Shown here in pieces: positions 22,694-33,633 of a DNA stretch of 64,000 bases. The stretch lies in NCBI GenBank assembly GCA_030762935.1, contig CM060900.1:438897259-438961258 (forward strand), given 5' to 3'. Below the pieces are notes generated by a model that saw nothing but the letters and a program-made list of their open reading frames with translations, searched no databases and was not told where the DNA came from. This DNA comes from Hymenopus coronatus (lineage: Eukaryota > Arthropoda > Insecta > Mantodea > Hymenopodidae). Each line of letters starts with the position of its first letter. Position 1 is the first letter of the stretch. The translations under genes and the position numbers were made by a program.

Positions 22694-23400
22694 AGAGAGC
22701 CATCCAGAAAGTGACAGACGATTTGGCATAACTAAATGATAACGGAAGAGATCAAGACACAACTTCATTTACAAAATTGCAGTACCTTACTCTATTTCTC
22801 TACGTAATATCCATTCTGGCAATGGAGATTCTGTCAATAAATTTATTGTTACGTGGTGCCAGTTTTTTAATGCCAACGTTATACTTTTCTACCGCCAAAG
22901 AACTTCATTCGTTTCTTTGAATGCACAAAAAGTTCGGCCAATTGAATTTTATTGAGAAATAACGCAAGTATATGGTGATAATACAATGAACGAATCTGGT
23001 GAGGAAATGGCGCATTAATTTACGAGAAATCAAGGAAGAACCGGTGTATACGATAAAGACAGGAGTGGGAGTTAATCAATCGTTATGGAAAGTTGAAAGC
23101 AAATGTTGATAAAAAAATTAAGAAAAACCGTTGTTTTACTTTGGACACCTACATCACTTTTTGGATGGAAAAGATTTCCCAACCGATGAAGACTTCAAAG
23201 TGCCAGTGACATCTTGGCTCATATCTTTAACGGTGGAAGAGAATAACATCTGCATTGAAAAAACATTACCAGTAACAATAAATACATTGATAGTAATAGC
23301 GATTATGTTGAGAAATAGAGTAAGGTACTGCAACTTTGTAAATAACGTTTTATGTTGATAACTTTGGTTATTGTATAGTTGTGCCAAATGCACCGTCACT
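22694..23400 (+). mobile_element. Mariner-derived MITE, copy 3
   Basis: Left tip GAGAGCCATCCAGAAAGTGA, then CAGACGATTTGGCATAACTA. The right end carries TTGTGCCAAATGCACCGTCA as partial inverse. Inner TIR blocks pair as in the other copies (GTTACGTGGTGCC left; ACCAGTAACAATAAATAC right). The interior encodes broken mariner HTH codons. The left arm carries a small internal duplication around ATTCTGGCAATGGAGATTCT. Confidence 0.85.
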
Positions 23401-24150
23401 CAATTACTGTAATGAGGCATCACACTGCACTCGAACAGTGATACTCTGCAGTGTATGACGTAACAGTTGCTGAGTAGTCAGGCAGAGCAAACGACAGAGG
23501 ATGGTCAACCGTTTAGCCTGTTACGTAAACAACCCAACGTCCGAGATAGGGAATAATAGCCAACCTAAGAGCATCGTAAAATGTTCCACATGAACATGCA
23601 AATAATGGATTATCACAGCGTTCTCAAACATATATTTCCATTTATTCATATCCCATCTTGCATGTAATTATATGCTTCAGATTTATAGCATACGTTATAC
23701 TAGTACATACAAAGAGCATTGTGTGTGCCAAATTTAATCCCAATGCATTTATCAGTTTCTGATCCCTAGTCAAATATTATAAACAATATCATTTGACTGA
23801 TTAAGTATTTTATCGAACTTTATTGAGAGGAGAATATTTTGCTGCTCAAAACCTTTGTTTTGTTGTAATGAAATTAAAATAGTTAATCTAACAGTGTTAA
23901 TAGATTTTATTTAACCATAAACTAAAGATGTTCCACAAGAAGAATATTTTTCCGAAACAAGTGCAAATTGTAGAAAACATATTGACAACAGCTTCTTTGT
24001 TACTATTCTCGTTTGTCGAAAAATGTCATTAACAGGCATTTTTCTCTATAATGTTCGGTTGCTTCTCAAATGTATTTAATATGCTCATAATATGAACATT
24101 TCAGAAAAATCACCACCAACATTTTTTTCTCATTAGTTTTATTTCTGATT
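23401..24150. other. Unassigned stretch
   Basis: No family or frame recognised. Confidence 0.35.
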
Positions 24151-24151
24151 A

Positions 24152-25386
24152 AGAGAGTGAAAATTCAAATTTCGATATTTGTGAACGGATCTTTCTCAAA
24201 AGTTTACTGTATTTGCGTTGCTGTTATGTTAATGTGAGTAACCAATCCCATTAAAATTGTACGAGCTTTGCAACATATAAACTATTTCAAATTTTTTTTT
24301 CGCAGTCAGTTTACCCTTCCCGTATTTTTAGGACTAACATCCCGCTATGACTTACAAGCGAATGCCTAGGGGTCAGAAACCTGTCGGGGAGCCAAAGTCA
24401 GGAAACGAAGAATAGAGAACCTGGAACGAGTAGCCGGGCATGAGCGTGAGGAAGTGGATGATATGTAATGTAAGCGCAATGAATGATAGGCAAGGTGATG
24501 GTGGAGCGATTGGTGGATGGAGTGGCGGGGGAAACCGGAGGACTCGATGAAAGCCCGCCCAGACAGCGCTTCGTCCACCACAAATCCCACATGCGGGAGC
24601 TTGGGATCGAACCCGGGCCGTCTAAGTGGGAGACGAGCAGTTTAGCCACTCGGCCATGGCGCGGCCTTCATAAGTTTTATTATGTAAAATCAAAATGTTG
24701 CACTCGACTCACAATTTGAGAAACTTGGTTGGAATTTCCAGAATTGGAACCATGAACCACAAACAAAATCTTAAAACGGCGACATTTCAATAACTTGATT
24801 TACCGAATTTAAAAACAAAAAAAGAAAAACAAAACAAACAAACAAAAAAAAAATTAAAATTGAAATCTCTTAAATTAAACGTTTTTTTCATGAAAATATC
24901 TTTGTTGAAAAATTGCTATTGCTAGTGTTAGAGTAGTGTTCTTTCTAATACTAAAACCGAGACTTCTGCACGTCTGGTTAAAGAAAAAGTGAGACGTGTG
25001 CAAGATTTTGAATGTGTGAAAAAAACGCTACTTTATGAAACAGTAAGCTAATGGCTATAGATCCAGAACCAAGGGGAGTTTGCTGTAAACGCTCAAAGGT
25101 TCCAATACCTATATACTATAAATATTTTATGTCTTCCATTCACATGACTGTCATTACATCTCTGCAACAAAATATTGATAAAAGTTTATTCTTCTATTTA
25201 CTTCATGCTAATCGAGAAAAGAATAGCAGAAAGTGCCTTGTTACTTTCTTTTTTGTAAGTAGAAGGGAAATAAGGAAGTACCATAGGCCAAAGCGATAGT
25301 CAAATCTTTTAAAAGCTGGTTGCTATGTGATAGAAGTTCTTTTGTTTGTATGGTCAGGAGTTGGCAAATTCCAGTATAAGAAAAAT
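24152..25386 (+). repeat. Inverted duplication, left arm
   Basis: Matches the reverse complement of 38690-39873 at an estimated 97-98% over most of its length. The match covers a reversed SINE-1a, about 400 bp of otherwise unmatched sequence and R1 5' sequence. The arm ends exactly where a mariner begins. Two translated stretches are nearly or completely identical between arms, which reflects recent duplication and not coding constraint. Confidence 0.9.
24300..24665 (-). mobile_element. SINE-1a, full length
   Basis: Minus strand from GGCCGCGCCATGGCCGAGTG (A box) through GGTTCGATCCC, TGTGGGATTTGTGGTGGACG, one tail unit (CTTCCTCACGCTCATGC to GATGTTAGTCCTAAAAATAC) and GGGAAGGGTAAACTGACTGC plus oligo-A. 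A useful reference for the unexpanded SINE-1a. Confidence 0.92.
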
Positions 25387-26423
25387 ACAGAGTGATTCAT
25401 ATTGAACTGATACATTTCTTTCTTTAATTATTCCGTTGGAATTTCATTCAATGACCTGATTTTAGCACCAAATTAAGCAGAATGTTCTGGAGTTTGGATC
25501 CCTTGTCACTAGATGCGCAGATGTTTATGTTGTATTCCTGATTGCATTGTTGGCAGCTGTTTCGACATTTTGTTCTTGTAGTCAACGTGAAAATGCAGTA
25601 CACATTAAATAAACGACTCTTCCTTGTGAAGCAATACCGGATTACAGCTACTCAAAGGGCATCATACCAGAGAGAATTTGGTGGTCGCAATCCTTCCAAA
25701 AGAAACACAATACTGGAACTGGAAACAACTGGATCTCTGGTGAGTGAAAAAGGCAAGCATCGCTCATCTAGGCTTCCCACGTAAGAGCACGACTGGAGCA
25801 GTCAGCCAAAAAATCATTAAGACGTTTGTCGCAGGAGACAGGGTGCGCCTACTCAATGTGTCAGAAAAGTGCAGGCCTAAAGCCATATACGGTTGTTCAT
25901 CAGCTACAGGAACCAGATAAGGATAAAAGATTGAATTATTGTCGTTGGTTTCAGACGTTCATTGTGCAAAATCCTGCCACATTGCCCATCACATGGTTCA
26001 CAGATGAAGCATGGTTCCATTTATCTGGTTATGTTAACTCGCAGAACTCAGCCATTGGTTCATCGAAAATCCAAATGTTATCCATTAAGCACCTATGCAC
26101 CCAGTTAAAATCGGAGTTTGGTGCGCAATATCCGCACAGAGAATAGTGGGGCCAATTTTTTTTAACCAAATTCCGAACACTGCAGGGTACCGACTGATTT
26201 TCATGGAGTTTGTTGAGGAACTGGACCATGTAGAGCTGAGTCAAGGATATTTTCAGCAAAATGGCGCTACGTCCCATACATCACATGAATCCATGAACCT
26301 TATTGCAAGTTTCTTTGACGACCGGATAATTTCCAGGAACCTGTGGCCACCAAGATCTCCAGATTTGACATCGCGGGACTTCTTTCTATGGGGTTACTTA
26401 AAAGAATGTTTGAACGAGATCTA
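25387..26423 (+). mobile_element. Mariner-like element, 3' truncated
   Basis: Starts with a TIR-like CAGAGTGATTCATATTGAAC and holds a transposase pseudogene whose 3' end is lost. Right at 26423 the sequence returns to R1 (GATCTAGGTTGTTTGTTA), the same sequence that continues uninterrupted in the right arm, so the insertion split an R1 copy. Confidence 0.8.
25593..26420 (+). pseudogene. Tc1/mariner transposase (broken, C-terminus missing)
   Basis: Would cut and paste the element at TA sites. The N-terminal HTH portion starts MQYTLNKRLFLVKQYRITAT with an SYQREFGGRNPSKRNT helix, then frameshifts near 25785. The next frame reads SLRRLSQETGCAYSM and continues to TWFTDEAWFHLSGYVNSQN, which holds the first catalytic Asp. 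Another shift near 26090 leads to KIGVWCAISAQRIVGPIFFN, QGYFQQNGATSHTSHES, RNLWPPRSPDLTSRDFFLWG and stops in LKECL. The second catalytic Asp (normally QQDGA) is Asn here. The last 40-60 residues, ending in other members with GGHFQHLL, are gone. Confidence 0.85.
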
Positions 26424-26908
26424 GGTTGTTTGTTAAGTAAGTGTTCGTCTATCTCTTACGATTTACCAATTATGCAAAATTCCGCAAAATTCATTCATAA
26501 TGAGGATTTCTTCAGAGGCTATCCCCAGGAAATCCAAGATATACCTTTTATTTAAAATATCTTTAATATACGTTATTATAAGCAAACTCATAGCCATGTT
26601 TGTAAAAATAAACATTTTCGAAAATTTTTCCACGTAAAGAGTAGTTTGGGGTGGTGGTATTTCATTGAATATATTAGTGTCGCATGCTTTTAAGATACTA
26701 AACTTGTATACAAAGTTTGATATTTTGCCGACTTTTCGTTTTAGAGTTATCATGTTCAAACACAGAAACACAGACATTTTTCTAAAAATGCTTTTCTTTT
26801 GTACAAGTGACCTTAAAACGTCTATTTCCGAGTGGAATGGGAATTTTTGGGTGAAATGTAATATCTTTTCTATACACTATGTGCATAGTACGTGTAGAGA
26901 AAGTAAAA
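26424..26908 (+). repeat. R1 dispersed repeat, 3' half
   Basis: Continues the R1 copy interrupted by the mariner: TCTATCTCTTACGATTTACC, TTCAGAGGCTATCCCCAGGA, GTTTGGGGTGGTGG, TTTTTCTAAAAATGCTTTTC and the end GTGTAGAGAAAGTAAAAAA. Divergence from the matching part of the right arm looks nearer 15% by eye, higher than in the arm proper. Confidence 0.8.
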
Positions 26909-27437
26909 AAGGATTGTTCGAACAAAACGTTTTTGATTTTGCATTGTTTGTTTTGAGGTAAAAGGCGCTACTGTGCCATCTAGTATAGCATTACATGTCT
27001 GGAAGCGGAGATTTGGCTACGCCTTGTGTTTATGGTCTGGTTTAGTGAAAGTTCAGTGCTCCAGTCATTGGCCTCTGAAGGTTGTGATCAAAGAGAAAAG
27101 TTAATAACACACACGCAGGAACATGCCTTCTTCTGCTGTGCCTCACTATCGGAGATATTTTATATGAGCTATTGTAACTGCGAGCGTGGGCGCTTGTGTC
27201 TTTTACACAAACCCTTGGCTGAGAACAACCACGAAAAGCGACACGAGGAAACCCACACAACTTAGTAGCTGGGAATATTTGAGGTTGTACATAAAATAGA
27301 AATGCATAAGTGGAATTGTAAGAAGCACTTGGGTGAAACGGATTACTTAATACTTACAAAACCAAGAATAAAGGAGCAGGAGAAGTGGTAGGGGTATGAA
27401 TGGAATCAGAACAAGTTGAACAGACAACATGATTATG
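26909..27437. other. Unassigned stretch
   Basis: No family recognised. Open frames on both strands at 27026-27265 lack motifs. Confidence 0.35.
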
Positions 27438-28956
27438 ATGATTTCTGTTTTGGCACCACTATTATCTAGATACAGTTGAACAAAGAGGAGATATTTCTGT
27501 TTTGGCACCACTATTATCTAGATACTGTTGAACAAAGAGGAGATATTTCTATTTTGGCACCACTATTATCTAGATACAGTTGAACAAAGAGGAGATATTT
27601 CTGTTTTGGCACCATTATTATCTAGATACAGTTGAACAAAGAGGAGATATTTCTGTTTTGGCACCACTATTATCTAGGTACAGTTGAACAAAGAGGAGAT
27701 ATTTCTGTATTGTCACCACTATTATCTAGATACAGTTGAACAAAGAGGAGATATTTCTGTTTTGGCACCACTATTATCTAGATACAGTTGAACAAAGGGC
27801 AGATATTTCTGTTTTGGCACCACTATTATCTAGATACAGTTGAAAAAAGAGAAGATATTTCTTTTTTGGCACCACTATTATCTAGATACAGTTGAACAAA
27901 GAGGAGATATTTCTGTTTTGGCACCACTATTATCTAGATACTGTTGAACAAAGAGGAGATATTTCTGTTTTGGCACCACCTATTATCTAGATACAGTTGA
28001 ACAAAGAGGAGATATTTCTGTTTTGGCACCACCTATTATCTAGATACAGTTGAACAAAGAGGAGATATTTCTGATTTGGCACCACTATTATCTAGATACA
28101 GTTGAACAAAGAGGATATATTTCTGTTTTGGCACCACTATTATCTAGATACAGTTGAACAAAGAGGAGATATTTCTGTTTTGGCACCACTATTATCTAGA
28201 TACAGTTGAACAAAGAGGAGATATTTCTGTTTTGGCACCACCTATTATCTAGATACAGTTGAACAAAGAGGAGATATTTCTGTTTTGGCACCATTATTAT
28301 CTAGATACAGTTGAACAAAGAGGAGATATTTCTGTTTTGGCACCACTATTATCTAGATACAGTTGAACAAAGAGGAGATATTTCTGTTTTGTCACCACTA
28401 TTATCTAGGTACAGTTGAACAAAGAGGAGATATTTCTGTTTTGTCACCACTATTATCTAGATACAGTTGAACAAAGAGGAGATATTTCTGTTTTGGCACC
28501 ACTATTATCTAGATACTGTTGAACAAAGAGGAGATATTTCTGTTTTGGCACCACTATTATCTAGATACTGTTGAACAAAGAGGAGATATTTCTGTTTTGG
28601 CACCACTATTATCTAGATACAGTTGAACAAAGAGGAGATATTTCTGTTTTGGCACCACTATTATCTAGATACAGTTGAACAAAGAGGAGATATTTCTGTT
28701 TTGGCACCACTATTATCTAGATACAGTTGAACAAAGAGGAGATATTTCTGTTTTGGCACCACTATTATCTAGATACAGTTGAACAAAGAGGAGATATTTC
28801 TGTTTTGGCACCACTATTATCTAGTTACAGTTGAACAAAGAGGAGATATTTCTGTTTTGTCACCACTATTATCTAGATACAGTTGAACAAAGAGGAGATA
28901 TTTCTGTTTTGGCACCACTATTATCTAGATACTGTTGAACAAAGAGGAGATATTTT
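27438..28956 (+). repeat. 52-bp tandem array (about 29 units)
   Basis: Unit GAGATATTTCTGTTTTGGCA followed by CCACTATTATCTAGATACAG and TTGAACAAAGAG. Units are nearly identical, differing at single positions (ACAG/ACTG, GGCACC/GTCACC) and by one-base insertions (CACCTATTATC near 27976, 28028 and 28236). No spacers and no coding sense. Confidence 0.97.
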
Positions 28957-29018
28957 GAGATGCTGGTGCAGATTATGGTAATTGTTCTACTACAGAAATA
29001 TTTCCAAAGGAAAATCTG

Positions 29019-29232
29019 GACATATTGTGGCCGAGTGGTTAGACTACTCACCTCTCACCAAGTCCGAAGTGACCGCATGTGAGATTTTTGGTGCACAAAG
29101 CTGTGCAGCGGCGGGATTTCTCCGTGTTTTCCGGTTTCCCCCGCCATCGCATTTCACTGGTGCTACATCTTCATTCCACCTATCATCAGTGTCATAGTAC
29201 TAAAAGTGGGCATGAAACAGTATGAAAAAAAG
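29019..29232 (+). mobile_element. SINE-1b
   Basis: Head TTGTGGCCGAGTGGTTAGAC, body GCATGTGAGATTTTTGGTGC, GTTTTCCGGTTTCCCCCGCC, CGCATTTCACTGGTGCTACA, tail AAAAGTGGGCATGAAACAGT and AAAAAAAGGAA. Box B is degraded (AAGTCCGAAGTGACC). Confidence 0.85.
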
Positions 29233-29560
29233 GAAACTCTGGTTGTTCACACTTGGGCTACATCAACCATATGTTGCCTAATTATACCTTCAGACAAGGC
29301 GTGCGTAACACAAGGAAGTGTACAATCAGATTGAAAAACTCCATGCCTTAGCCGATTTTTGTTCCACGAGCAATCTAAAGGAATATCAATAGGTATTTCG
29401 TTAAATTTATTTACAGTTTCCGTTGTTGATTTTGGCTGCATTTGTTTTAAATCAGTTGCATGGTCAGAAATAGTTTTCCATGAAAACATGTTTAAATAAT
29501 CGTCTTAAGCAACATTATAATTGCATGTCATCTTTTTCACCCTCAAACCAGGCATAATTC

Positions 29561-29627
29561 TAATTCTAAAAACGGAAACTAGTGGCTCAAACCAGGCATA
29601 AGTCACTAGTTTCCGTTTTTAGAATTA
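29561..29627. other. Perfect 24-bp inverted repeat (hairpin/cruciform)
   Basis: Arms 29561-29584 and 29604-29627 are exact reverse complements around a 19-nt loop. The 16-bp CTCAAACCAGGCATAA occurs both just before the left arm (29542-29557) and in the loop (29586-29601). The combination of direct and inverted copies is the signature expected of a replication template switch. Confidence 0.95.
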
Positions 29628-29699
29628 CTCCATCATATCTCTCAAACACGTCATTTGCTGTAAGATACGAGTATATGTACACAATTACGCAGCCTAGAA

Positions 29700-29870
29700 G
29701 TGGCCACGCGTCTCACCTAGATGGCCCGGGTTCGATCCCATGCGGCCGCATGTGAGATTTGTGGTGGACAAAGCGGCGCCGGGGCGAGTTTTCTCGGGGT
29801 TCTCCGGTTTCCCCTTCCATGGCATTCCACCGGTGTATCATCAGTGTCATCACCTGCGGAGCCGCCAATA
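29700..29870 (+). mobile_element. SINE-1 fragment, head damaged, tail lost
   Basis: GGCCACGCGTCTCACCTAGA, box B GGTTCGATCCC, GCATGTGAGATTTGTGGTGG, TTCTCGGGGTTCTCCGGTTT, GCATTCCACCGGTGTATCAT, then ends before the GCGGGCGTTAAAC tail. Internal wording fits subtype 1b. Confidence 0.8.
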
Positions 29871-30164
29871 GTGAGAAATGTACTTGGGCCTTTTCTCTAC
29901 ATGCATGTTTTTGGCTTTCCAAAAGACAACTTAAAAATTTCAAAATTTGCATACTATGTCGCTATCCTTCATATAAGACTTTTCTAGCAACAGCAACAAA
30001 AGTGCAGGAATTTTTTGCCTTAGTTGATGGGTGATACAACAGATTAACTTAAAATGATTCCTCAGAAAAACAAATGTTGTCTTCAGATCCAGAAAGATAA
30101 TTCAGCATAACAATATCACTCTACGAAGCCAGAAAGTCGTGCATAATGAATAATTAGTGAGATA

Positions 30165-31195
30165 TTTTGGCTTATATTTGGACGCAAATTAACCTGGAAG
30201 ATGCAAATAAGGAAGTTTTCGTAACAGACTGCATAAAGTTAATGATCAAATCAAAGGTGTTTTTCCCTATGGATGTATGGGGATCTGCATCAAACTCCCA
30301 GATAAAACGAGTTCAAACAATGCAGAATCGGGCGCTTCGACTGCACCATTGCAATGACACCCTGCACAAATATTTAAGGGAGTGCTAAACTTTCATGAAA
30401 GATTGCAAAAAATAAATTTTTTATTTTATTTACATAAAATAATTGAAAAAGTCCTGAAAAAAATTATAATTGGCCACCAAGCGCCATTTTTAAATGTCTT
30501 AAATGGGTCAAAGCTTAAACTGTACTGAGCTCGGCAAGAAAAACTTCAGTTCGACGAGATTTCATTCGCATCATGCAAGTAAAAAAAAAAAAAAGAAGGA
30601 AATTGTGCAGAAGAAAAGTAGCAATTCAAGGAGAAAAGGCAGCAGTAGAACAGAGGAAGAGGAAAGTTGATGGTCCAACCTACCAACCTTGTGGATTTTA
30701 ATGTGAGCCATACGTTTAAATTATTCCTTGTTTTCTCGCTATTGATATTTTTATCGCTTTTCTTCCTGTAAAATGCTCCTTGCGGAGCAGTTTTTTTTGT
30801 TACACAAATGACATTTACTGTACATGCTCACAGAGGGACAAGGAATAAGAACTGCCCGAATTTTAGTGTCTGATGTTTTCAGTTTTCAAAAACAAAAATT
30901 ACATTTTATCACAAAAAAAGCGCATTCATAACTTTAAACATATTTTATCCTAAACCAAAAGAGACTCGAGAAATCTAGGGTAATTAAAAAAAGTGGAATA
31001 TTGTGAACGTAGGGTTAAAGTATTAGACCAAAATGTTTTTTGTTTTGTTTTTTGTTTTGTCGCAAGGGACTTTTTAGTGACGTGACAAAAATATAAACAC
31101 ATTTAACCATAGCTTCCAAATCGTTAGAGCAAAATGAATGAAATTTGCACTGTAACTTATCAGCATTACATTAGATCTGTGGTACAAATTTTCAA
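30165..31195 (+). pseudogene. LINE-B fragment: RT C-terminus and 3' UTR
   Basis: A 73-codon frame at 30167-30388 includes VTDCIKLMIKSKVFFPMDVW, GSASNSQIKRVQTMQNRALR and stops at LREC. This matches the post-RT segment of jockey-like LINE proteins (YPxxxWGxA...IKxxQxxQNxxLR). Beyond it, shifted frames still give FYLHKIIEKVLKK, a NWPPSAIFK segment and ARKTSVRRDFIRIMQVKK-like residues to about 30590. The 3' UTR with GGAGCATTTTACAGGAAGA (reverse) follows. The same tail lies reversed at 7651-8420. Both are 5'-truncated dead copies. Confidence 0.7.
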
Positions 31196-32014
31196 AAGCT
31201 ATCATTATTAGTTTGGATTTAAAAATGCTGAGCCATACATGCTCTTAAAAACACTAACTACTGAGCTGTAATTATTATTACTGTAGAATACAAAAGCACA
31301 GCGATACAGCTTATTCCAGGTCAACTAGCGCAACCTCGCTCTCCAGCAAGACATTCACATCTAAATTATATTCTCTTCTTTCTTTTCATAGGACTGGTAC
31401 TTCAAAACACATTTTTCTTGCATATTTACACATATGCATGTGGTACCAACACAATTGTATATTAACATTATTTTGATTAAAAATACCAGGCATCGAGCTG
31501 ATCGACTCTAATGTGCGCCACAGTAACGAGCGCATCTATTAGATATAGTAGGTTAATTTGTTCATTACCACAAAAGAATGCTACAATGCTTTATAAACTA
31601 AGTAGTGCATGTTTCTTTGGCTATCTCAGAATCTATATTAATCTAAAAACAAAATAAAAAGTAAACTAATTTCGGGGGATCTAATCGAGATAAGCCTAGA
31701 CATTAGACCAACGGTTCCCAACCGGTGTGCCCCGGCACCCTAGGGTGCCCTGTCATTGCCTAAGGGGTGCCGCGAGATATTGAGATAAACAAAAAAAAAT
31801 ACCTTCTACTGAAGCCTTAAGTCTTCTAAGGTCTTGAAATAAAATAAGTAAAATCAATTACTCTCATGCACGGCAGATGGTGATAGTGATCGATTCATTT
31901 CAATAATTCAGTTATACTAGTATCCCACAGATGGCATTACAGCTATACCCTGCCGAACATTCCCGAAACTACTCGCTTCCTCACGAACATTCCCGAGACT
32001 TCGACATGAATGTA

Positions 32015-33568
32015 TAGATTGTTTCAAAAATACGGGGCATAATTTCAGGTATGTATTTCCAACATGTAGACAATCAAATTAGTTCATTATAACATGTGTC
32101 CGGAAATGCTTCATTTTTGAGTTACGGCCTTCACAACATTGAAATTCACTTGAACGTTTTTCTTTCCGCAGGTTGTTGTCATTACAGAAGATGTTCAAAA
32201 TGTCCACCTCCTGCTTGAATGCAGACCTCACATCGATGTCTCATTGACCTGCGAACACGATCCCAAACTCCAGGAGTATTGCGTATGTCCTCACAACTTG
32301 CCACAATTCGATTCCGAAGGGATTCCAAATCCGGCACCGGAGACGAATAAACCGATGATTTTAAATGGCCCCACAAGTAGAAACCGAGAGGGTTCAGATC
32401 AGGTGAGCGTGGAGGCCAAGCAATTGGGCCACTTCTACCTATCCATCGATCAGGAAACCTTCGATCCAAGTACCGGCGAGCCGTAAGACTGAAGTGTGCA
32501 GGAGCGCCATCATGCAAGAAGTGAACATGTTGATGATTAATCAGTGGAGTGTCTTCGAAAACGTCAGGTATGGTGTTTTCCAGGAAGTTTGTGTACGCCT
32601 GCCCCGTAAGTCTGTTTACAAGTACATGGGGTCCAACTAATCGATCACCAATGATACCGGCCCACATGTTGAGGGAGAACCGCACCTGGTGATGAGATAC
32701 AACAGTTGCACGAGGGTTTTCATGCGACCATACATGCTGATGTGGAAATTTGTTATGCCATCTCTTGTGAACTGTGCTTCATCTGTAAATAATACGACGG
32801 CAGAAAAGTTCGGATTTATACCACACTGCTGCAAGAACCACTGACAGAACCTAACTCGTGCAGGGTAATCTGCTGGTGACAGGGCCTGTACACGTTGCAA
32901 ATGATAAGGATACAATTGATACTCGTTCAACAGTCGTATGAGGAACATTGACTTGCAACGCTAACCGTCGTGTGCTGATAGAAAGAGTCCTGTCCACAGC
33001 CTCCAGAATCTCCTCCTGCACTTCTGGAGTTGTAGATCTTGGTCGTCCCCTTCCCAAACCAGGAGAGGTGAATGTTCCTTACTCGCACAGACGGGAATGG
33101 AGACGTACAAATGTCTTCCGATCTGGACATTGTCGCTGTGGGTACCTCTCCTGGTACAAACGACGAGGCAGCGCAGCATTGCCGTCCGCCTTACCGTACA
33201 TGAAGTGTATCTCTGCCAGCTCTTGATTTGAATACATGTCGCACAGTCTTAACGCCTAAAGAACACTGAATGTAACCTTCCTCAGAATGAACTATCAGCG
33301 CGCCCTCCTAATGTCTCCTTCGACGGCAAAGACCTGCGGAAAGAAAAACGTTCCAGTGAATTCCAATGTTGTGAAGGCCATAACTCGGAAATGAAGCATT
33401 TCCGGACATGAACTATTTTGATTGTCTACAGGTGGGACTTTCAATGTTGTAAAGGCCATAACTCGGAAATGAAGCATTTCCGGACACATGTTATAATGAA
33501 CTATTTTGATTGTCTTCATGTGGGAAATACATACCTGAAATTATACCCCGTATTTTTTAAATACCCTG
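32015..33568 (-). mobile_element. DD41D-type mariner, copy 1, nested in hAT leader
   Basis: Flanked by TA at 32013-32014 and 33569-33570. The TIRs are roughly 150 bp long: AATTTCAGGTATGTATTTCC left pairs with GGGAAATACATACCTGAAAT right, and AACGTTTTTCTTTCCGCAGG left pairs with CCTGCGGAAAGAAAAACGTT right. The right TIR contains an internal partial duplication (GAAGCATTTCCGGACA occurs twice), shared with copy 2 at 47931. The two copies differ by 12 bp in length, exactly the 11- and 1-bp deletions in this copy. Confidence 0.93.
32182..33237 (-). pseudogene. Mariner-like transposase, two frameshifts
   Basis: Minus-strand gene from ATG at 33237 to a stop at 32182, equivalent to the 355-residue protein of copy 2. 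The N-terminus carries a DUF4817-like HTH (NQELAEI, RRLYQERYPQRQCPDR) and a second HTH (GRGRPRSTTP, QVNVPHTTV). An 11-bp deletion near 32933 removes codons right after PHTTV, where copy 2 has an extra TCTCCAGACAG. A 1-bp deletion near 32743 shifts the frame in the ITNFH segment. The catalytic-domain remainder is intact in its own frame: SLNMWAGIIGDRLVGPHVL, HFLHDGAPAHFS, PPRSPDLNPLGFYLWG and GGGHFEHLL. The third catalytic Asp is changed to Gly (PLGF versus PLDF in copy 2). Confidence 0.9.
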
Positions 33569-33633
33569 TATAAAAGTGTACGCCGCTTGGCGCTTTCAGT
33601 TGTCTTCCTCGCGTTGATTCACAGTGTTTAGCT

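Noticed and set aside
24640..24665. tRNA gene (Leu/Ser-like) at the SINE heads, also at 12852, 39355 and 56457
   Set aside because: A and B boxes are present but the cloverleaf does not close and the sequence continues into the SINE body.
25051..25299. 82-codon frame nearly identical to one at 38747-38995
   Set aside because: Identity comes from the inverted duplication; the frame covers non-coding R1 sequence and is not kept in other R1 copies.
27438..28956. Possible CRISPR-like array
   Set aside because: Units are directly contiguous with no unique spacers and no cas genes, in a eukaryotic context; a plain minisatellite.
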